A stretch of DNA of 64,000 nucleotides from Syngnathus acus. Its lineage: Eukaryota > Chordata > Actinopteri > Syngnathiformes > Syngnathidae. The notes below the pieces were generated by a model, which was not told the DNA's origin, made no database searches, and saw only the letters and a program-made list of their open reading frames with translations. The translations under genes were made by a program, and so were the position numbers. Numbering within the stretch: position 1 is the first letter of the stretch; every line of letters begins with the position of its first letter. Location of the stretch: the NCBI RefSeq assembly GCF_901709675.1, contig NC_051097.1, positions 5,001 to 69,000 on the forward strand, in the 5' to 3' direction. Shown piece after piece: positions 1-11,200 of the stretch.

Positions 1-69
1 CTCGGCTTGCAGTTTCCGAATGCCATACGTAATGGGTGTTGTCAAAATTTGCTTTAACAATTGAAGTGG

Positions 70-85
70 AAAAAAAAAAAAAAAA
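70..85 (-). terminator. Pol III T-run terminator of the 5S-like copy
   Basis: Sixteen consecutive A on the plus strand are a T-run on the minus strand directly abutting the 3' end of the 5S-like sequence. This is the expected RNA polymerase III terminator position. A poly(A) tail of a retroposed copy would have the opposite polarity, so the T-run argues against simple retroposition. Confidence 0.6.
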
Positions 86-191
86 GCTTACAGCACCTGG
101 TATTCCCAGGCGGTCTCCCATCCAAGTACTAACCAGGCCCGACCCTGCTTAGCTTCCGAGATCGGGCGTTCTCAGGGGTATGGCCGTAAGC
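86..191 (-). rRNA. 5S rRNA-like copy with a 10-nt deletion
   Basis: Read on the minus strand, this is a nearly complete vertebrate 5S rRNA. It starts GCTTACGGCCATACC, carries the internal promoter parts (AAGCTAAGCAGGGTC as A-box, GATGGGAGACCGCCTGGG as C-box) and ends CAGGTGCTGTAAGC. Compared with the known teleost 5S sequence, about 10 nt are missing upstream of the A-box. There the normal tandem CGATCTCG repeat is present only once, which is the signature of slippage between direct repeats. The remaining length is 106 nt instead of about 120. Transcription by RNA polymerase III may still be possible, but the RNA would lack part of a helix, so this is probably a pseudogene or a 5S-derived element. 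It is a single copy next to repeats, with no 5S tandem array visible. Confidence 0.85.
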
Positions 192-552
192 CATGGTTGA
201 CTGCAAAATCATGCATTTTATAGATACAATCGCCCCTGAAAACCAAGACTTGGCGTTTCATGGAAACATGGCTATCATGAAACGTTATTGACAGCTTTTT
301 ATGTGGTAGCACAAATTTGCCATTGCGACCTGCATTTTGCTGTATCAAAGTAAATGTCATGAAAAGTGGAAAAACCCTACATGGAAGCGCAATGTGTTGT
401 TTTTTTTTTTTTTACGAATAAAGACTGCTGCTTTGAGTTCACAGGGAGCCATCCTCTTTATTCACTGTACATAGTCTGCTCTCTAGCGGTAAAAGACGTG
501 AACTACAATGCTATGGATAACGCCACACAATATAGGTTTGAAACTCGGGTTA
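192..552. other. no gene seen
   Basis: This stretch between the 5S-like copy and the LINE tail contains a T-run near 401-412 followed by an AATAAAG motif, and otherwise unremarkable AT-rich sequence. I recognise no coding or RNA feature. Confidence 0.4.
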
Positions 553-2990
553 TAGTTTCAAATCAAAGTCAAAGTCAAAGTCAGCTTTATTGTCAATCCC
601 TTCATATGTCAAGACACACAAAAAAACCGAAATTCCGTTTCCTCTATCCCACGGTGACGAGACATACAAGTAGACGACACAAAATAAAAACAAGAAGGCA
701 CAAACAATAAATAATAAACAAAAATAATAAATAAATAAAATGAGCGATGAATAAATAATAAACCAATAACCCAATAAATAAGAGGAGCAAAACTGAGCCA
801 GTGTGCATACAGCAGACAGTAAGCATAGCGCAAAGAACAGGACGCTACGCAGAAAGGGGGAGCGAGTTCAGGATCCTAACAGCCTGGAGTATGAAGCTGT
901 TGGAGAGTCTGGTGGTGCGGGAGCGCAGGCTCCTGTACCTCCTCCCAGAGGGCAGAAGATCAAACAAAGAGTGAGCGGGGTGACTCACATCACTCACAAT
1001 CTTGGTCGCCTTGCGGGTGAGATGGGAGGTGTAAATGTCCTTCAAGGAGGGGAGAGAAGCACCAATAGTCTTACCAGCCGTTTTCACTATGCGCTGCAGG
1101 GCCTTCAAGTCGTAGTCAGTGCAGCTGCCACCCCAAACAGCAATACAGCTGGAGAGGACGCTCTCAATGGTGCCGCGGTAAAATGTAGTCATGACGGCCG
1201 GAGGAGCGCCCGCTCGCCTGAGTTTCCGAAGGAAGTACAGGCGGCGCTGGGCCTTCTTCGCCAGTGATGCGGTGTTGGTGGACCAGGAGAGATCCTCACT
1301 GATGTGCACCCCCAGGAACCTGGCACTGCTCACTCTCTCCACCACAGCACCGTCGATGGTCAGCGGCAGGTGTTGGGCGTGACCCTTCCGGAAGTCAACA
1401 ACAATCTCCTTGGTCTTGTCGACGTTCAGCAGGAGGTTGTTGTCCCTGCACCACGTGGTCAGAAGGTCAACCTCCAGCCTGTATTGAGTCTCGTCTCCCT
1501 TGGTGATGAGACCCACCAGAGTCGTGTCGTCAGCAAACTTCACTATGCGGTTGTCGCTGTAGGTGGCAGTGCAGTCATGCGTCAGGAGGGTGAAGAGCAG
1601 CGGACTGAGCACGCAGCCTTGGGGGGCCCCTGTGCTCAGCGTGATGCTGGCGGAGATTTTGTCGCCAACACGTACCACCTGTGGCCTCTGACAGAGGAAG
1701 TCCAGTAGCCAGTTGCAGAGGCAGGTACTGAGGCCCAGCTTGTCAAGTTTGCTGATGAGACGTTGTGGCACAATGGTGTTGAAGGCAGAACTGAAGTCCA
1801 CAAACAGCAACCTCACATACGAGTCCCTCCCCTCCAGGTGGGTGAGGGCCGAGTGGAGGGCAGAGCAGATGGCATCCTCAGAGGACCGTTTGGCTCGGTA
1901 CGCAAACTGGAAGGGGTCAATGGTGGGGGGGAGAACGGATCGGATGTGCTCCATGACAAGCCGCTCAAAGCACTTCATGATGATGGGCGTAAGTGCCACG
2001 GGGCGGTAGTCATTGAAGCAGGACGGAGCAGGTTTCTTCGGCACAGGTACGATGGTGGCAGCTTTGAAACACGACGGGACGATGGCCTGCTGCAGGGAAG
2101 TGTTAAAGATGTCCGTGAAGACACCCGTCAGCTCACCAGCGCAGTCCCTCAGCGCTCGACCCGGGATGTTGTCCGGGCCAGCCGCCTTACGGATGTTGAT
2201 AGCGGCAAGCGCCCTCCTCACGCTGTCGGCGGAGAGGCACAGGGGCAGCTCGTGGGAAGGGGGAGTGGCCTTCAGCGGGCAAGTGCTGTTCTGAGCGTCG
2301 AAGCGAGCAAAGAAGCGGTTGAGGTCATTGAGCAGACGGACGTCGCCTTCACAGCTCTGCGGCGCGGGCTTGTAGTCCGTGATGGTCTGAATGCCCTGCC
2401 AAAGGCTCCGTGCGTCCCTGCTGTCCTTGAAGTGGGCGGTAATTTTGCACGAGAACGCCCTCTTCGCTTCTTTGATGCCCCGGGACAGGTCGGCCCTCGC
2501 AGTCCTCAAGCCAGCCTCATCCCCCGCTCTAAAGGCTTTGTCCCTGGCCCTCAGCAGCCTGAAGACAGCCCCTGTCAGCCATGGCTTCCGGTTAGCCCGA
2601 GTGACGACGGATATTGAGTGTGTCACATCATCAATGCACTTCCTGATGTAGGAGGAAACAGAGTCAGTATACTCCTCAATGTCCGCCCGACCGTCGCAAG
2701 TGGCAGCCCTCCTAAACACGTCCCAGTCAGTAGAGCCAAAGCAGTCACGAAGCGCATCAGAGGCACCCTCAGGCCACACCCGTACCCGTTTGCGAACTGG
2801 TCTGGATGTTCTCACCTTTGTATGCGGGCAAAAGCATAACAGTGATATGGTCAGAAAGTCCAAGATGGGGGACGGGGGTGGCTTTGAAAGCTCCTTTATG
2901 CGAAGTATAGACCAGGTCCAGGAAGCTGTCGCCACGCGTAGGAAAATCAACATGCTGGTGAAGCCTCGGAAAAACAGACTTCAGGTTAGC
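553..2990 (-). mobile_element. LINE family A (CR1/L2-like), 5'-truncated
   Basis: This is a minus-strand non-LTR retrotransposon. Its 3' end, at low coordinates, carries an AATAAAG signal followed by TTTGAC repeats, the short-tandem tail typical of CR1/L2-type LINEs. The 3' UTR at about 553-844 is repeated at 43385, 46247 and 47734 on the same strand and near 32655 on the plus strand, defining one family. The 5' end stops near 2990, inside the endonuclease domain, so this copy is truncated. The clade name is inferred from motifs. Confidence 0.85.
845..2953 (-). pseudogene. LINE family A reverse transcriptase (partial ORF2)
   Basis: An open frame of 702 codons encodes the RNA-dependent DNA polymerase that copies LINE RNA at nicked target DNA. 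Visible motifs in order are DYRPVALTP (finger region), [10 protein letters not shown] (motif A), [13 protein letters not shown] (motif B), FADDT (catalytic motif C, bases about 1526-1537) and NVDKTKEIVVDF (motif D). A C-terminal FYRGTIESVL/WGGS region follows. The first roughly 45 residues do not look like the endonuclease expected there, which suggests a frameshift near 2820-2830. The endonuclease is otherwise missing because of 5' truncation. The reverse transcriptase looks intact but the element cannot be autonomous. Confidence 0.85.
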
Positions 2991-3002
2991 ATCAGGGCTG
3001 TG

Positions 3003-3082
3003 GACTCGGTTCGGACTCGGGGACTCGGACTCGGTCGGACTCGGTCATTTTTGCCGGACTCGGACTCGGTGGACTCGGTCAA
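3003..3082 (+). repeat. GGACTCGG-type microsatellite
   Basis: Imperfect tandem repeats of GGACTC/GGACTCGGT lie between the truncated 5' end of the LINE and the first satellite monomer, forming the edge of the satellite block. Confidence 0.75.
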
Positions 3083-3805
3083 AATCAGCACCGAGTTTAT
3101 CACTGCGCATGAAGAAATGATCACCTGCAACTTTTGGTTTATGTTTTATAAGCATTTTTAATTTTATTGCTTAAATTGCATTTTCTCGACGAGCTGAGCA
3201 CGTTTTCTGGATGGTGGCTCTCCCGTCACTCTGGTTAGGTTGGCATAGTAAAAAGCGCTCTTGGGGGCTTGAGAGTGCCGAGTTTATCACTGCGCATGAA
3301 GAAATGACCACCTGCAACGTTTGGTTTATGTTTTATAAGCATTTTTAGTTTTATTGCTTAAATCGGATTTTCTCGACGAGCTGAGCACGTTTTCTGGATG
3401 GTGCCTCTCCCGTCACTCTGGTTAGGTTGGCAAAGTAAAAAGTGCTCTTGGGTGCTTCAGAGTGCCGAGTTTATCACTGCGCATGAAGAAATGACCACCT
3501 GCAACGTTTGGTTTATGTTTTATAAGCATTTTTAGTTTTATTGCTTAAATCGCATTTTCTCGACGAGCTGAGCACGTTTTCTGGATGGTGCCTCTCCCGT
3601 CACTCTGGTTAGGTTGGCAAAGTAAAAAGTGCTATTGGGTGCTTCAGAGTGCCGAGTTTATCACTGCGCATGAAGAAATGACCACCCGCAACGTTTGGTT
3701 TATGTTTTAAAAGCATTTTTAATTGTATTGCTTAGAGCGCATTTTCTCGACGAGCTGAGCACGTTTTCTAGTAAAAAGCGCTCTTGGGTGCTTCAGAGTG
3801 CCGAG

Positions 3806-4166
3806 TTGAGTGCGTGGTTTAGCGTCCGCGCCCGGTCCCTTATGGAACCTATTTGGCCCGCGGACCGGCTGGCGGGTCTTCCGTGAAAGCCTATCCGCCT
3901 TCCGAGCGCTCCTGCCGGGCGTGGGTTAGCGTCCGCGCCCGGTCCTTTATGGAACCCTTTTTGGCCCGCGGACCTGCTAGCGGGACTTCCGTGAAAGCCT
4001 ATCCGCCTTCCGAGCGCTCTTGCCGGGCGTGGGTTAGCGTCCGCGCCCGGTCCCTTATGTAACCCTATTAGGCCCGCGGACCTGCTGGCGTAGCTTCCGT
4101 GAAAGCCTATCCGCCTTCCGAGCGCTCTTGCCGGGCGTGAGTTAGCGTCCGCGCCCGGTCGCCTCA
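3806..4166 (+). repeat. GC-rich 108-bp repeat block 1 (3 units)
   Basis: This GC- and CpG-rich insert in the AT-rich satellite has GGCCCGCGGACC anchors at 3855, 3963 and 4071, so the unit is exactly 108 bp. The block is 361 bp, which is 3x108+37. It leaves the satellite after CCGAG (as TTGAGTGCGTGG instead of TTTATCACTG) and rejoins it at CGTCACTCTGG, inside the 38-bp indel segment. Because 108 is divisible by three, open frames with 36-residue repeats arise on both strands; I regard these as by-products. Confidence 0.95.
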
Positions 4167-4897
4167 CGTCACTCTGGTTAGGTTGGCATAGTAAAAAGTG
4201 CTCTTGGGGTCTTCAGAGTGCCGAGTTTATCACTGCACATGAAGAAATGACCATCTGCAACGTTTGGTTTATGTTTTATGAGCATTTTTAATTGTATTGC
4301 TTCGAGCGCATTTTCTCGACGAGCTGAGCAAGTTTTCTAGTAAAAAGCGCTCTTGGGTGCTTCAGAGTGCCGAGTTTATCACTGCGCATGAAGAAATGAC
4401 CACCTGCAACGTGTGGTTTATGTTTTATAAGCATTTTTAATTTTATTGCTTAAATCGCATTTTCTCGACGAGCTGAGCACGTTTTCTGGATGGTGGCTCT
4501 CCCGTCACTCTGGTTAGGTTGGCATAGTAAAAAACGCTCTTGGGGGCTTCAGAGTGCCGAGTTTATCACTGCGCATGAAGAAATGACCACCTGCAACGTT
4601 TGGTTTATGTTTTATAAGCATTTTTAGTTTTATTGCTTAAATCGCATTTTCTCGACGAGCTGAGCACGTTTTCTGGATGGTGCCTTTCCCGTCACTCTGG
4701 TTAGGTTGGCAAAGTAAAAAGTGCTCTTGGGTGCTTCAGAGTGCCGAGTTTATCACTGCGCATGAAGAAATGACCACCTGCAAAGTTTGGTTTATGTTTT
4801 ATAAGCATTTGTAATTGTATTGCTTAGAGCGCATTTTCTCGACGAGCTGAGCACGTTTTCTAGTAAAAAGCGCTCTTGGGTGCTTCAGAGTGCCGAG

Positions 4898-5258
4898 TTG
4901 AGTGCGTGGTTTAGCGTCCGCGCCCGGTCCCTTATGGAACCTATTTGGCCCGCGGACCTGCTGGCGTTGCTTCCGTGAAAGCCTATTCGCCTTCCGAGCG
5001 CTCCTGCCGGGCGTGGGTTAGCGTCCGCGCCCGGTCCCTTATGGAACCCTATTTGGCCCGCGGACCGGCTGGCGGCGCTTCCGTGAAAGCCTATCCGCCT
5101 TCCGAGCGCTCCTGCCGGGCGTGGGTTAGCGTCCGCGCCCGGTCCCTTATGGAACCCTATTTGGCCCGCGGACCTGCTGGCTTAGCTTCCGTGAAAGCCT
5201 ATCCGCCTTCCGAGCGCTCTTGCCGGGCGTGAGTTAGCGTCCGCGCCCGGTCGCCGCA
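4898..5258 (+). repeat. GC-rich 108-bp repeat block 2 (3 units)
   Basis: Anchors are at 4947, 5055 and 5163. The length is again 361 bp, with the same entry and exit junctions as block 1. It lies 1,092 bp from block 1 and is probably a copy of it made by amplification of a larger higher-order unit. Confidence 0.95.
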
Positions 5259-8200
5259 CGTCACTCTGGTTAGGTTGGGATAGTAAAAAGCGCTCTTGGG
5301 TGCTTCAGAGGGCCGAGTTTATCACTGCGCATGAAGAAATGATCACCTGCAACGTTTGGTTTATGTTTTATAAGCATTTTTAGTTTTATTGCTTAAATCG
5401 CATTTTCTCGACGAGCTGAGCACGTTTTCTGGATGGTGCCTCTCCCGTCACTCTGGTTAGGTTGGCAATAGTAAAAAGTGCTCTTGGGTGCTTCAGAGTG
5501 CCGAGTTTATCACTGCGCATGAAGAAATGACCACCTGCAACGTTTGGTTTATGTTTTATGAGCATTTTTAATTGTATTGCTTAGAGCGCATTTTCTCGAC
5601 GAGCTGAGCACGTTTTCTAGTAAAAAGCGCTCTTGGGTGCTTCAGACTGCCGAGTTTATCACTGCGCATGAAGAAATGACCACCTGCAACGTTTGGTTTA
5701 TGTTTTATAAGCATTTTTAGTTTTATTGCTTAATTCGCATTTTCTCGACGAGCTGAGCACGTTTTCTGGATGGTGCCTCTCCCGTCACTCTGGTTAGGTT
5801 GGCATAGTAAAAAGCGCTCTTGGGGACTTGAGAGTGCCGAGTTTATCACTGCGCATGAAGAAATGACCACCTGCAACGTTTGGTTTATGTTTTATAAGCA
5901 TTTTTCGTTTTATTGCTTAAATCGCATTTTCTCGACGAGCTGAGCACGTTTTCTGGATGGTACCTCTCCCGTCACTCTGGTTAGGTTGGCATAGTAAAAA
6001 GTGCTCTTGGGGGCTTCAGAGTGCCCAGTTTATCACTGCGCATGCAGAAATTACCACCTGCAACGTTTGGTTTATGTTTTATAAGCATTTTTAGTTTTAT
6101 TGCTTAAATCGCATTTTCTCGACGAGCTGAGCACGTTTTCTGGATGGTGCCTCTCCCGTCACTCTGGTTAGGTTGGCAAAGTAAAAAGCGCTACTTGGGT
6201 GCTTCAGAGTGCCGAGTTTATCACTGCACATGAAGAAATGACCACCGGCAACGTTTGGTTTATGTTGTATGAGCATTTTTAATTGTATTGCTTAGAGCGC
6301 ATTTTCTCGACGAGCTGAGTACGTTTTCTAGTTAAAAGCGCTCTTGGGTGCTTCAGAGTGCCGAGTTTATCACTGCACATGAAGAAATGACCACCTGCAA
6401 CGTTTGGTTTATGTTTTATTAGCATTTTTAATTGTATTGCTTAGAGCGCATTTTCTCGACGAGCTGAGCACGTTTTCTAGTTAAAAGCGCTCTTGGGTGC
6501 TTCAGAGTGCCGAGTTTATCACTGCGCATGAAGAAATGACCACCTGCAACGTTTGGTTTATGTTTTATAAGCATTTTTAATTTTATTGCTTAAATCGCAT
6601 TTTCTCGACGAGCTGAGCACGTTTTCTGGATGGTGGCTCTCCCGTCACTCTGGTTAGGTTGGCATAGTAAAAAGCGCTCTTGGGGGCTTCAGAGTGCCCA
6701 GTTTATCACTGCGCATGCAGAAATGACCGCCTGCAACGTTTGGTTTATGTTTTATAAGCATTTTTAGTTTTATTGCTTAAATCGCATTTTCTCGATGAGC
6801 TGAGCACGTTTTCTGGATGGTGCCTCTCCCGTCACTCTGGTTAGGTTGGCAAAGTAAAAAGCGCTCTTGGGTGCTTCAGAGTGCCGAGTTTATCACTGCG
6901 CATGAAGAAATGACCACCTGCAACGTTTGGTTTATGTTTTATAAGCATTTTTAATTGTATTGCTTAGAGTGCATTTTCTCGACGAGCTGAGCACGTTTTC
7001 TAGTAAAAAGCGCTCTTGGGTGCTTCAGAGTGCCGAGTTTATCACTGCGCATGAAGAAATGATCACCTGCAACTTTTGGTTTATGTTTTATAAGCATTTT
7101 TAATTTTATTGCTTAAATCGCATTTTTTCGACGAGCTGAGCACGTTTTCTGGATGGTGGCTCTCCCGTCACTCTGGTTAGGTTGGCATAGTAAAAAGTGC
7201 TCTTGGGGGCTTCAGAGTGCCCAGTTTATCACTGCGCATGCAGAAATGACCACCTGCAACGTTTGGTTTATGTTTTATAAGCATTTTTAATTGTATTGCT
7301 TAGAGCGCATTTTCTCGACGAGCTGAGCACGTTTTCTAGTAAAAAGCGCTCTTGGGTGCTTCAGAGTGCCGAGTTTATCACTGCGCATGCAGAAATGACC
7401 ACCTGCAACGTTTGGTTTATGTTTTATAAGCATTTTTTGTTTTATTGCTTAAATCGCATTTTCTCGACGAGCTGAGCACGTTTTCTGGATGGTGCCTCTC
7501 CCGTCACTCTGGTTAGGTTGGCATAGTAAAAAGTGCTCTTGGGGGCTTCAGAGTGCCCAGTTTATCACTGCGCATGCAGAAATGACCACCTGCAACGTTT
7601 GGTTTATGTTTTATAAGCATTTTTAGTTTTATTGCTTAAATCGCATTTTCTCGATGAGCTGAGCACGTTTTCTGGATGGTGCCTCTCCCGTCACTCTGGT
7701 TAGGTTGGCAAAGTAAAAAGCGCTCTTGGGTGCTTCAGAGTGCCGAGTTTATCACTGCACATGAAGAAATGACCACCTGCAACGTTTGGTTTATGTTTTA
7801 TGAGCATTTTTAATTGTATTGCTTAGAGCGCATTTTCTCGACGAGCTGAGCACGTTTTCTAGTTAAAAGCGCTCTTGGGTGCTTCAGAGTGCCGAGTTTA
7901 TCACTGCGCATGAAGAAATGACCACCTGCAACGTTTGGTTTATGTTTTATAAGCATTTTTAATTTTATTGCTTAAATCGCATTTTCTCGACGAGCTGAGC
8001 ACGTTTTCTGGATGGTGGCTCTCCCGTCACTCTGGTTAGGTTGGCATAGTAAAAAGCGCTCTTGGGGGCTTGAGAGTGCCGAGTTTATCACTGCGCATGA
8101 AGAAATGACCACCTGCAACGTTTGGTTTATGTTTTATAAGCATTTTTAGTTTTATTGCTTAAATCGCATTTTCTCGACGAGCTGAGCACGTTTTCTGGAT

Positions 8201-11200
8201 GGTGCCTCTCCCGTCACTCTGGTTAGGTTGGCAAAGTAAAAAGTGCTCTTGGGTGCTTCAGAGTGCCGAGTTTATCACTGCGCATGAAGAAATGACCACC
8301 TGCAACGTTTGGTTTATGTTTTATGAGCATTTTTAATTGTATTGCTTAGAGCGCCTTTTCTCGACGAGCTGAGCACGTTTTCTAGTAAAAAGCGCTCTTG
8401 GGTGCTTCAGAGTGCCGAGTTTATCACTGCGCATGAAGAAATGACCACCTGCAACGTTTGGTTTATGTTTTATAAGCATTTTTAATTGTATTGCTTAAAT
8501 CGCATTTTCTCGACGAGCTGAGCACGTTTTCTGGATGGTGGCTCTCCCGTCACTCTGGTTAGGTTGGCATAGTAAAAAGCGCTCTTGGGGGCTTGAGAGT
8601 GCCGAGTTTATCACTGCGCATGAAGAAATGACCACCTGCAACGTTTGGTTTATGTTTTATAAGCATTTTTAGTTTTATTGCTTAAATCGCATTTTCTCGA
8701 CGAGCTGAGCACGTTTTCTGGATGGTGCCTCTCCCGTCACTCTGGTTAGGTTGGCAAAGTAAAAAGTGCTCTTGGGTGCTTCAGAGTGCCGAGTTTATCA
8801 CTGCGCATGAAGAAATGACCACCTGCAACGTTTGGTTTATGTTTTATAAGCATTTTTAATTGTATTGCTTAGAGCGCATTTTCTCGACGAGCTGAGCACG
8901 TTTTCTAGTAAAAAGCGCTCTTGGGTGCTTCAGAGTGCCGAGTTATCACTGCGCATGCAGAAATGACCACCTGCAACGTTTGGTTTATGTTTTATAAGCA
9001 TTTTTTGTTTTATTGCTTAAATCGCATTTTCTCGACGAGCTGAGCACGTTTTCTGGATGGTGCCTCTCCCGTCACTCTGGTTAGGTTGGCATAGTAAAAA
9101 GTGCTCTTGGGGGCTTCAGAGTGCCCAGTTTATCACTGCGCATGCAGAAATGACCACCTGCAACGTTTGGTTTATGTTTTATAATTATTTTTAGTTTTAT
9201 TGCTTTAATCGCATTTTCTCGATGAGCTGAGCACGTTTTCTGGATGGTGCCTCTCCCGTCACTCTGGTTAGGTTGGCAAAGTAAAAAGCGCTCTTGGGTG
9301 CTTCAGAGTGCTGAGTTTATCACTGCACATGAAGAAATGACCACCTGCAACGTTTGGTTTATGTTTTATGAGCATTTTTAATTGTATTGCTTAGAGCGCA
9401 TTTTCTCGACGAGCTGACCACGTTTTCTAGTTAAAAGCGCTCTTGGGTGCTTCAGAGTGCCGAGTTTATCACTGCGCATGAAGAAATGACCACCTGCAAC
9501 GTTTGGTTTATGTTTTATAAGCATTTTTAGTTTTATTGCTTAAATCGCATTTTCTCGACGAGCTGAGCACGTTTTCTGGATGGTGCCTCTCCCGTCACTC
9601 TGGTTAGGTTGGCATAGTAAAAAGCGCTCTTGGGGGCTTCAGAGTGCCGAGTTTATCACTGCGCATGCAGAAATGACCACCTGCAACGTTTGGTTTATGT
9701 TTTATAAGCATTTTTAGTTTTATTGCTTAAATCGCATTTTCTCGACGAGCTGAGCACGTTTTCTGGATGGTGCCTCTCCCGTCACTCTGGTTAGGTTGGC
9801 AAAGTAAAAAGCTGCTCTTGGGTGCTTCAGAGTGCCGAGTTTATCACTGCGCATGAAGAAATGACCACCTGCAACGTTTGGTTTATGTTTTATGAAGCAT
9901 TTTTAATTGTATTGCTTAGAGCGCATTTTCTCGACGAGCTGAGCACGTATTTCTAGTAAAAAGCGCTCTTGGGTGCTTCAGAGTGCCGGGTTTATCACTG
10001 CGCATGCAGAAATGACCACCTGCAACGTTTGGTTTATGTTTTATAAGCATTTTTTGTTTTATTGCTTAAATCGCATTTTCTCGACGAGCTGAGCACGTTT
10101 TCTGGATGGTGCCTCTCCCGTCACTCTGGTTAGGTTGGCATAGTAAAAAGCGCTCTTGGGGGCTTCAGAGTGCCCAGTTTATCACTGCGCATGCAGAAAT
10201 GACCACCTGCAACGTTTGGTTTATGTTTTATAAGCATTTTTAGTTTTATTGCTTAAATCGCATTTTCTCGACGAGCTGAGCACGTTTTCTGGATGGTGCC
10301 TCTCCCGTCACTCTGGTTAGGTTGGCAAAGTAAAAAGCGCTCTTGGGTGCTTCAGAGTGCCGAGTTTATCACTGCACATAAAGAAATGACCACCTGCAAC
10401 GTTTGGTTTATGTTTTATAAGCATTTTTAATTGTATTGCTTAGAGCGCATTTTCTCGACGAGCTGAGCACGTTTTCTAGTAAAAAGCGCTCTTGGGTGCT
10501 TCAGAGTGCCGAGTTTATCACTGCGCATGCAGAAATGACCGCCTGCAACGTTTGGTTTATGTTTTATAAGCATTTTTTGTTTTATTGCTTAAATCGCATT
10601 TTCTCGACGAGCTGAGCACGTTTTCTGGATGGTGCCTCTCCCGTCACTCTGGTTAGGTTGGCATCGTAAAAAGTGCTCTTGGGGGCTTCAGAGTGCCCAG
10701 TTTATCACTGCGCATGCAGAAATGACCACCTGCAACGTTTGGTTTATGTTTTATAAGCATTTTTAGTTTTATTGCTTAAATCGCATTTTCTCGATGAGCT
10801 GAGCACGTTTTCTGGATGGTGCCTCTCCCGTCACTCTGGTTAGGTTGGCAAAGTAAAAAGCGCTCTTGGGTGCTTCAGAGTGCCGAGTTTATCACTGCAC
10901 ATGAAGAAATGACCACCTGCAACGTTTGGTTTATGTTTTATGAGCATTTTTAATTGTATTGCTTAGAGCGCATTTTCTCGACGAGCTGAGCACGTTTTCT
11001 AGTTAAAAGCGCTCTTGGGTGCTTCAGAGTGCCGAGTTTATCACTGCGCATGAAGAAATGACCACCTGCAACGTTTGGTTTATGTTTTATAAGCATTTTT
11101 AATTTTATTGCTTAAATCGCATTTTCTCGACGAGCTGAGCACGTTTTCTGGATGGTGGCTCTCCCGTCACTCTGGTTAGATTGGCATAGTAAAAAGTGCT

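Noticed and set aside
803-2839. Several plus-strand open frames over the first LINE
   Set aside because: They are antisense shadows of the minus-strand reverse transcriptase; none has recognisable motifs.
3793-5232. Open frames encoding 36-residue repeats (ARGPAGG...VKAYPPSERSCRAWVS) on both strands in the GC-rich blocks
   Set aside because: The repeat unit is 108 bp, a multiple of three without indels, so any stop-free frame repeats automatically. Frames exist on both strands and there are no splice or start signals.
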